The notes beneath the pieces are model-generated. The model had not been told where the DNA came from, made no database searches, and saw only the letters and a list, made by a program, of their open reading frames with translations. The translations under genes were made by a program, and so were the position numbers. DNA of 64,000 nucleotides from Helicoverpa zea (taxonomy: Eukaryota; Arthropoda; Insecta; Lepidoptera; Noctuidae), in NCBI RefSeq assembly GCF_022581195.2, contig NC_061459.1, positions 2,914,001-2,978,000 of the forward strand, given 5' to 3'. Positions 60,101 through 64,000 of this stretch are shown in pieces. The stretch's first letter is position 1; each line of letters begins with the position of its first letter.

Positions 60101-62602
60101 AGTTGTCAGTTGGGAATTTTAATTTGGTCGTGTTTTCAGTGTTAGTCAGCTGTATAGGACGGCGCGATTGAGCTACACTTCGGTGCTTCATCGGTCTACC
60201 CCTTATCTGGTTGGCCTAAGTTTGGGGTTGGCTTTGAAGAACCCTACGGAACATGGAAAGGTATTTTTATTTTACTTGAATTTAAAGTACCTACATATGT
60301 ATTGTTGGGGACTAAAACACATGAAATCCTTAATTATCAAAATTGTATGTGTTGAATTGTGTACATGTTATATCGCAGCCAGTAGTTAGAACCTAGATAA
60401 AATATTTTTTTTACTATGTTTTAGCGGGAACCAATGTAGCAACCTTCCCTAAAATAGATAAAACGATGTATTATATTTCAGGAGTTGAATTTATGTGGTG
60501 CTGATTGCGTAACGTAATGCTGCTATAATACAGTAAACTATAGTTAAGATAACGATTAGTTACAACTATTAAATAATATCGTTAATAACGTTATGTAATT
60601 CTTGTAAATTATTCCATATTGGAACATAAAAATTGATCATTATTTGTTATTATAAAAGGCCAAAGTACAAATGTAAAGGAAATAGCGAGCACATGATACT
60701 GTTGTATATCAATTTAACACTCTATCATTAAAAGTCCAGCAATTGCAATATTAAATGCATAATTGTTCAGAAATATAGGAGTCATTAATACAATCACAGT
60801 GGAGGAAAAATATTATAAAATGTATGATTCGAAAATCATAAAAAAATGCACGAATTTATATATAAAACAATAAATATTTGCAGTAGATGAATAATTTTGG
60901 CTATGAATGGTTTGTGTGAGAGGCAGTATGGCTGGAAAAAACACACAACACTAAGGAAATACTTAATCAGAGAGAAGAAGAGGTACACAAAGGAATTTTT
61001 CATAATGTTTTATACACAAATGTTCCGGTTTGACTTGTATACTAGTACTTACTTAGTACTAGTTACTCAACATAGTTGGGAAAAGGCAGATGATGATGAA
61101 ACTAATTTAACAACAAAAATCTTTAAATTTTCCAGTTCATCCTCTCCATTGGCTGGTTATCCAGCACCGCTCTCTGGTGCCTCGTCTGGTGGGCTGGCAT
61201 CGACGCCGGTTCTATCCAGTATCGGTACAGCTCCTCATTTGCCGCCCAATATGCTGCGCTTGCGCCTATCGCGTCGGCTCTCGCTATAGCGTGGGTCATT
61301 TATGCTGTCCATAGCAGTAATGGTAAGTACTTGATATATTTACTCTTTAACTTGAACGGTGAGAGAAAATACAGGCGAAAAAGTGCTATATTTTTTTAAT
61401 ATATTTTTTAATTTATTATTACTATAAAAAGACTTTGAAGATTAGTAGCTTAAGACTTTAGATAAATGAAGTAAATATTATATTTTTGCACTGTCTCATA
61501 AACTTTACCAGGACAATCAGATAGCTTTTCTATTATTAGATAGATTCTACTACATATAAGCTGCTGAGTAAAGTGATGATTAGGACTTTTCACGTAGGCT
61601 CATATAATACTGCAGATAATAAATGAATTACTACACATAAAGTCATTCTTAGCCATAAACTATGCATCGTTCTTAAATATTATTGAACATTATGATGAAA
61701 CATCGTGCGAGACAGATTTGCACAAATGTGTAGCGATTATGCGCAATTTAGAAAAACATTATGATTCTGCATAAGCTTTAATGTTTGTGTTGTTCCACAG
61801 GTTTCCTGTCACGTTTCTTATGCTGCCGTCCTCTGGTCATGATCAGCCGTCTGTCATACGCTCTCTACCTCACCCAGTTCATTGTCTTCATTACTAATGT
61901 GGCTACCGTCAAGACTTCTAGAGAATTTACTTTAATATCTATGGTAAGGATAGTATCTTTATATCTTCAACAGTCTTGTTATTAAAACTTTATGGGTTTA
62001 CTAGTGAAAAATCGATTTCTATTTCACAGATCGACGTCCAAGAGATATCAGCTATAATACTGTCTTCGACCATCCTAACGTTAACATTCGTTATACCGAT
62101 GCAGAATCTACACAAAGTATTCTCATTCTCTTTTCCTTCTCTATCAAAATCTGAAAGTACCGACGAAACAAAAGAATCAGATGATGCTGCTGAAAATAAA
62201 GAAGAAGGCCAAAAAGAAGAAAAAGAGGAAGAAGAAGAAATCATAGAAGTACCACAAATAAGAAGCAGACAGCATTTGATAGCACACAGAGAAGTTCTTG
62301 AAGAAATTCCTGAAACAGAAGTTGAGTATGAAGCGCAAAGGGACAACGAAGGACTTGGAGAAATTTTAGAGGAGGAGGAAGAGGAAGAGGCTGGGGAAGA
62401 ATCTATTGGAAATATGGACGACGATTTGGAAATAATTGAGGAAGAAGGTGGGGAAGACGAAGAAGATGAGTCGTGGTTGGAACGAGATCATTATGTACGA
62501 AGAAGGTCGCAACCAAGGGACGATGATCAAGATCTTGATGAATGGGAATGGACTGCGAATGGGAATCGCAACGGAGCTCAATATTATCGATACTCAAGGT
62601 AG
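43024..62602 (+). CDS. NRF-6-like gene B, whole gene span (12 exons)
   Basis: Complete NRF-6-like membrane protein gene. Coding exons: 43024-45157, 45604-45842, 47681-47901, 48971-49116, 50296-50477, 53388-53536, 58339-58507, 58882-59075, 60140-60260, 61136-61322, 61801-61943 and 62030-62602. All introns are GT-AG and the phases join without a break to 4,458 bases (1,485 residues plus stop). Order: signal peptide; Asp-, Lys- and Glu-rich luminal region (about 30-670); NRF domain (about 690-860); first membrane helix (866-884); acidic loop; acyltransferase-3-like core from about 914 with the HGVRG...H motif (catalytic-type His956), TDCFLLLSG, HQLALDMQL, YLVGLSLG and SRLSYALYLTQF; last helix; Glu-rich tail. 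C. elegans NRF-6 and insect relatives are ER/plasma-membrane proteins linked to lipid or drug transport. The acceptor substrate here is unknown. The N-terminal insert makes it far longer than usual members (typically 600-800 residues). Confidence 0.9.
45604..45842 (+). CDS. Gene B exon 2: NRF domain core
   Basis: Acceptor TTACAG and donor GTGAGT, phase 1 in and phase 0 out. Encodes LDATAKIPSGILQGNG, DFDQCLG and GKYCLARLDV, with the conserved cysteines also present in gene A exon 2. Compared with gene A it carries an insert (SRARVQLESGSVVKVQ) between DQCLG and GKYC. Confidence 0.92.
46586..46618. repeat. 14-bp inverted repeat
   Basis: ACTTTTTATCTAGT, loop GCGCA, ACTAGATAAAAAGT, at the right end of an RTE-like fragment (CATGCCAAAATTATGG, GGTACACAGGCAGTTTAAAG) in gene B intron 2. 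Confidence 0.8.
47681..47901 (+). CDS. Gene B exon 3: end of NRF domain
   Basis: Acceptor TTTAG at 47680, phase 0 in. Encodes PGHFVPRFSTLSWGVCVPAA, CNPEDVEVVI and ends EDWTEVPTLLT. The GTTAGT donor at 47902 (phase 2) is chosen over GTATGA at 47906 because only it keeps the frame into exon 4. The SWGVCVPAAC motif is diagnostic of NRF domains and parallels LLWGVCIPSSC in gene A. Confidence 0.88.
48634..48842. mobile_element. 209-bp MITE with about 32-bp TIRs, TA duplication
   Basis: Ends TAGTTATCGGCACGAATCTT and then GAGCTCTGACCT match as inverted repeats; TA lies on both sides (48632-48633, 48843-48844). The core is unusually GC-rich (GCCCGCCCCCGCGCC) for this window. It sits in gene B intron 3, 128 bases before exon 4. 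Noncoding. Confidence 0.85.
48971..49116 (+). CDS. Gene B exon 4: first transmembrane helix and acidic loop
   Basis: Acceptor TTTCCAG at 48970. Encodes SFYGVIILLVLVATIQDFIA, a membrane helix ending in the QDF/YDF motif usual here in NRF proteins, then an acidic loop (EGEGDENGEKAEGDEEAKDE). Two donors give the same phase: GTAAGA at 49117 and GTGAAA at 49129; the first matches consensus better and is used here. The second would add four residues. Confidence 0.82.
49660..50285 (+). repeat. Dispersed repeat copy split by the 467-bp LINE tail
   Basis: Left part 49660-49769, right part 50244-50285; see 17549-17710 for the uninterrupted copy. It sits against the acceptor of gene B exon 5, so the repeat end (ACTCTAACTGATACTC) is close to the polypyrimidine tract. 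Confidence 0.65.
49770..50236 (+). mobile_element. 467-bp non-LTR element tail nested in a repeat
   Basis: Ends in AAATAAATAAAAATAAATAA-type tail; flanked by AACTGAC at 49763-49769 and 50237-50243. Removing it rejoins a repeat (GAGCTCAAACAATC, then TGACTAAAAGTTTG) that matches 17549-17710. A remnant open stretch (GSKTHLGHFAVLPRLCRNYN) may be the ORF2 terminus. It lies in gene B intron 4, just before exon 5. Confidence 0.7.
50296..50477 (+). CDS. Gene B exon 5: acyltransferase core with catalytic-type histidine
   Basis: Acceptor CCCCACAG, donor GTAAGG, phase 1 in and phase 0 out. Encodes GFLSSFSLYYTLSKLTAP, then CIHGVRGIATIALLVAHKFL, the conserved RG...H signature of acyltransferase-3 proteins (Arg945, His956 by my numbering). 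Confidence 0.93.
53388..53536 (+). CDS. Gene B exon 6: membrane core with D..F...SG motif
   Basis: Acceptor TTTCCAG, donor GTATTT (weak), phase 0 in and 2 out. Encodes WMFTDCFLLLSGALTAHRI; the D-x-F...L-S-G motif is conserved in the family. Ends SRYMR, continuing as RLTPALLAV in exon 7. Confidence 0.92.
54590..54662 (+). repeat. Repeat related to 6735-6810
   Basis: Shares ACCCGCATTTTTGCGCGCTA, TTCTTAG, TTATGGCACCTCCGCTAGTC and ATTTTGTTCTCCATGG with the 6.7-kb copy. Only the right end of that element is recognisable here. Confidence 0.55.
56556..56830 (+). repeat. SINE copy, old and diverged, in gene B intron 6
   Basis: Matches the SINE at 14265 through TTTTTCCCAACTATGTTAGG, CAGCTGAGGGGC, TATCTGACCTCCTCAACC and TTCTGACTACCTTAACTACT, with gaps, and extends into CATCCACGAACCGACCGCGCC. 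Confidence 0.7.
57415..57600 (+). repeat. RTE/SINE-like fragment in gene B intron 6
   Basis: TTTGTAATGGATAAACTCAA, AACTACTGGAGTGATTTTTA, TAACATAGGCTATATTTTAT, CACGGGACGCGGGTGAAGTT and CGGCTAGTA are the ordered landmarks of a widespread lepidopteran family. Confidence 0.7.
58339..58507 (+). CDS. Gene B exon 7: membrane helix and WWWNLLYVQNYF motif
   Basis: Acceptor ATCCAG, donor GTAAGT, phase 2 in and 0 out. Encodes LTPALLAVVLFYAYIWDNI and CQEGWWWNLLYVQNYFGFED; the WWxNLLYxxNY block is strongly conserved in NRF-6-like proteins. Confidence 0.94.
58882..59075 (+). CDS. Gene B exon 8: HQLALDMQL motif and two membrane segments
   Basis: Acceptor CTTTCAG, donor GTATGT, phase 0 in and 2 out. Encodes CAPQTHQLALDMQLTILGCI followed by hydrophobic IIVWLIQ and an amphipathic region to LTMLAYHGVR. 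In most relatives the first motif reads W-Y-L-A-x-D-M-Q; here Trp-Tyr is His-Gln while Asp and Gln are kept. Confidence 0.93.
59685..59800 (+). repeat. RTE/SINE-like fragment in gene B intron 8
   Basis: CTAATATTATAAATGCGAAA, GTTTGTGTGTCTGTTGCGCT and TTTCACTACAAAAATACTGG are the start of the same family as 57415-57600, here truncated after about 115 bp. Confidence 0.65.
60140..60260 (+). CDS. Gene B exon 9: YLVGLSLG membrane segment
   Basis: Acceptor TTTTCAG, donor GTATTT, phase 2 in and 0 out. Encodes SVSQLYRTARLSYTSVLH and RSTPYLVGLSLGLALKNPTE; the P-Y-L-V-G-x-x-x-G motif is characteristic of the family. Confidence 0.92.
61136..61322 (+). CDS. Gene B exon 10: two membrane segments
   Basis: Acceptor TTTCCAG, donor GTAAGT, phase 0 in and 1 out. 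Encodes FILSIGWLSSTALWCLVWWA, a loop, then YAALAPIASALAIAWVIYAV and HSSNG. The AWVIYA stretch before a Gly and the next exon's FLS matches family usage. Confidence 0.92.
61801..61943 (+). CDS. Gene B exon 11: SRLSYALYLTQF motif
   Basis: Acceptor TTCCACAG, donor GTAAGG, phase 1 in and 0 out. Encodes FLSRFLCCRPLVMISRLSYA and LYLTQFIVFITNV. The P-L-x-x-x-S-R-L-S-Y-x-x-Y-L block is a late signature of NRF/acyltransferase-3 proteins. Confidence 0.94.
62030..62602 (+). CDS. Gene B exon 12: last helix and Glu-rich C-terminal tail, stop codon
   Basis: Acceptor TTTCACAG at 62029; terminal exon ending TAG at 62600-62602. Encodes the last membrane helix (ISAIILSSTILTLTFVIPMQ), then about 150 residues of Glu/Asp-rich low-complexity sequence with runs of four to five acidic residues, ending EWTANGNRNGAQYYRYSR. 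The tail is predicted cytosolic or luminal depending on helix count; its function is unknown. Confidence 0.9.
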   Translation: MDVQEISAIILSSTILTLTFVIPMQNLHKVFSFSFPSLSKSESTDETKESDDAAENKEEGQKEEKEEEEEIIEVPQIRSRQHLIAHREVLEEIPETEVEYEAQRDNEGLGEILEEEEEEEAGEESIGNMDDDLEIIEEEGGEDEEDESWLERDHYVRRRSQPRDDDQDLDEWEWTANGNRNGAQYYRYSR

Positions 62603-62619
62603 CGTTATTTGTCTGTTAA

Positions 62620-62625
62620 ATTAAA
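62620..62625 (+). terminator. Possible ATTAAA polyadenylation signal of gene B
   Basis: An ATTAAA hexamer lies 18 bases after the gene B stop codon, followed by T-rich sequence. No canonical AATAAA was noticed close by; the only clear AATAAA downstream (about 63560) falls within a SINE copy. Weak evidence. Confidence 0.2.
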
Positions 62626-63469
62626 TTATCTTTTTGAGTTTTGTTTTCTTGTTTCATTTTGTACATGCTCAAAGTAACGATTTTAAGTCACTTTGATACG
62701 AAAGTGGATGCAAAAGATTTAAATTATAAAATTAAGTCGATGAATTTTGATTTGTTTGATCTCTGTTTTTACCCGTTAGACGAACAAAGTCACGGGTAAA
62801 ATCTAATGTTACGATATTTCACAGGTATAATTAAGCAAGTATCTGTCTGACCATATTGCCTATGCGAGAGAAATCGCGTCAAAGGATTAACGATTCACCT
62901 ACTCATGTAGGTATAAAGAATTTAATTATATTCGAAGATCCAGTTTTTAAATATTTTGAGGCTAGATCCGCGAACATAAAATACATAAAATTATTTTACC
63001 TTGATTTGCATAATTTGTTTCTATACGCAGTATTTTACATATTTGAGCCCATAAAAGTACAAAAATGCGGAATCAGTATTGTCTCGTTGCCCTAGTCGCA
63101 GCCTCTAAAATGTTGAGCAATTTAAGTGTTCATTTCGCATTGCGTTATGTGACTTAAATGGTGCATTAGATTAGACTGCACCCAATGGCTAGAAACTAAA
63201 AAAGCTTTCCTTTCTAATGAGAATATTTTTCTTGGCTGCGTGGGACAGCGGATGTCTGTGCAAAAGGATGTAAATGGAACTGTGAGATTCAGCCAATCTT
63301 ATATGGGAATAACATTGTTTACATATAGCTCATCATTTGTTTTATCAGTTTTATGTATTTCAATTCTAAAGTAACTGCACAATGAAATGAGGAGGATCTC
63401 GTTTCTATGTAATTGTCGTGTGGATCGATCGGTCATACGGTTTAGCAACGGTGATGTGTAGTAAAAAGT

Positions 63470-63635
63470 TAAAAAGTCTGACCACCAGTCGTACCAATGA
63501 GTATCAGGTGGCTCGGGATACTGTGTTGAAACCCTCAGATAGGCAGTCGAACGATGTGAATAAAACATAGTACTCAGCTGTATCTGGTTAGACTGAAAGC
63601 TGACCCCAACTTATTTGAGAAAATTATAGGCAATG
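63470..63635 (-). repeat. SINE copy, minus orientation, downstream of gene B
   Basis: The plus strand shows GTCTGACCACCAGTCGTACC, CAGATAGGCAGTCG, ACTCAGCTGTATCTGGTTAG and AGCTGACCCCAACTTATTTG, the complement of the family at 14265. Confidence 0.7.
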
Positions 63636-64000
63636 AGAGACAGCTCAATAATTCTGAAAAGTACAAATTAATGTTAACACAATAATTTATAAGGTAATCA
63701 GGTTACATGTGTCACTGCCCAATTATCATTGCATAATACATCATTTACGAAGCCTCTGGGGACCTTGTTTTAGACAGGGATTGATATTACATGTAATAAT
63801 TGTTGTTATTCAGTGATAGAGAAATCATGAACGGTTTTGAAATCTTGTTCTAAATCAGATGGTTTATGAAAAGCGCTAAACACCTATGTAGATTGTGGAG
63901 TTTTCAAAATGTAAAGGTGTAGGTAAGAATATATACACATTCACACATTTTTTAACACTCGTAGTAAGTTTCAGAGATTTTTGCTCTTTCGTTTTAAGGA

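Larger units (their letters stand above)
62603..64000. other. Region downstream of gene B
   Basis: Likely 3' UTR at its start, then AT-rich sequence with a minus-strand SINE at 63470-63635. No further gene recognised before the edge. Confidence 0.6.

Overview
This is a nuclear DNA window from an insect, most likely a lepidopteran and probably a noctuoid moth. The sequence is strongly AT-rich, genes are split by introns of up to about 12 kb, and introns and intergenic DNA carry many short interspersed elements, MITEs and non-LTR retrotransposon tails of the kind common in moth genomes. The organism call rests on recognising these repeat families and is an inference.

Two paralogous host genes lie head to head. 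Both encode NRF-6 (nose resistant to fluoxetine)-like multipass membrane acyltransferases. Gene A is on the minus strand. Exon 1 is at 24138-23838 (signal peptide and start of the NRF domain), exon 2 at 11410-11199 and exon 3 at 2085-1892. The rest of the gene, including all membrane segments, lies beyond the left edge. Gene B is on the plus strand and looks complete: twelve exons from the ATG at 43024 to the stop at 62602, joining in phase to about 1,485 codons. It has a signal peptide, an unusual luminal/extracellular segment of about 670 residues made of poly-Asp tracts and Lys/Glu-rich stretches, the NRF domain, an acyltransferase-3-like membrane core, and a Glu-rich C-terminal tail. The first three introns of A and B fall at matching places with the same phases, so they are an inverted duplicate pair.

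The rest is mobile or repeat-derived DNA, or AT-rich sequence in which I see nothing. Intron 1 of gene A holds a two-ORF CR1-like LINE (about 18237-22896, both ORFs open) in the same orientation as the gene, a 5'-truncated LINE end with a perfect 12-bp target duplication (16474-16750), and a SINE with target duplication (14265-14521). The region between the genes holds a 2.06-kb DNA transposon with CAC-type termini and one intact 554-codon ORF (28976-31032), a 383-bp MITE nested inside an older repeat (27660-28042), a nearly perfect 153/154-bp inverted repeat (32025-32376) and a 1.4-kb TIR element (39050-40445). Gene B introns carry a 209-bp MITE (48634-48842), a 467-bp LINE tail nested in another repeat (49770-50236) and further SINE/LINE fragments. 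I saw no tRNA, rRNA or CRISPR array.
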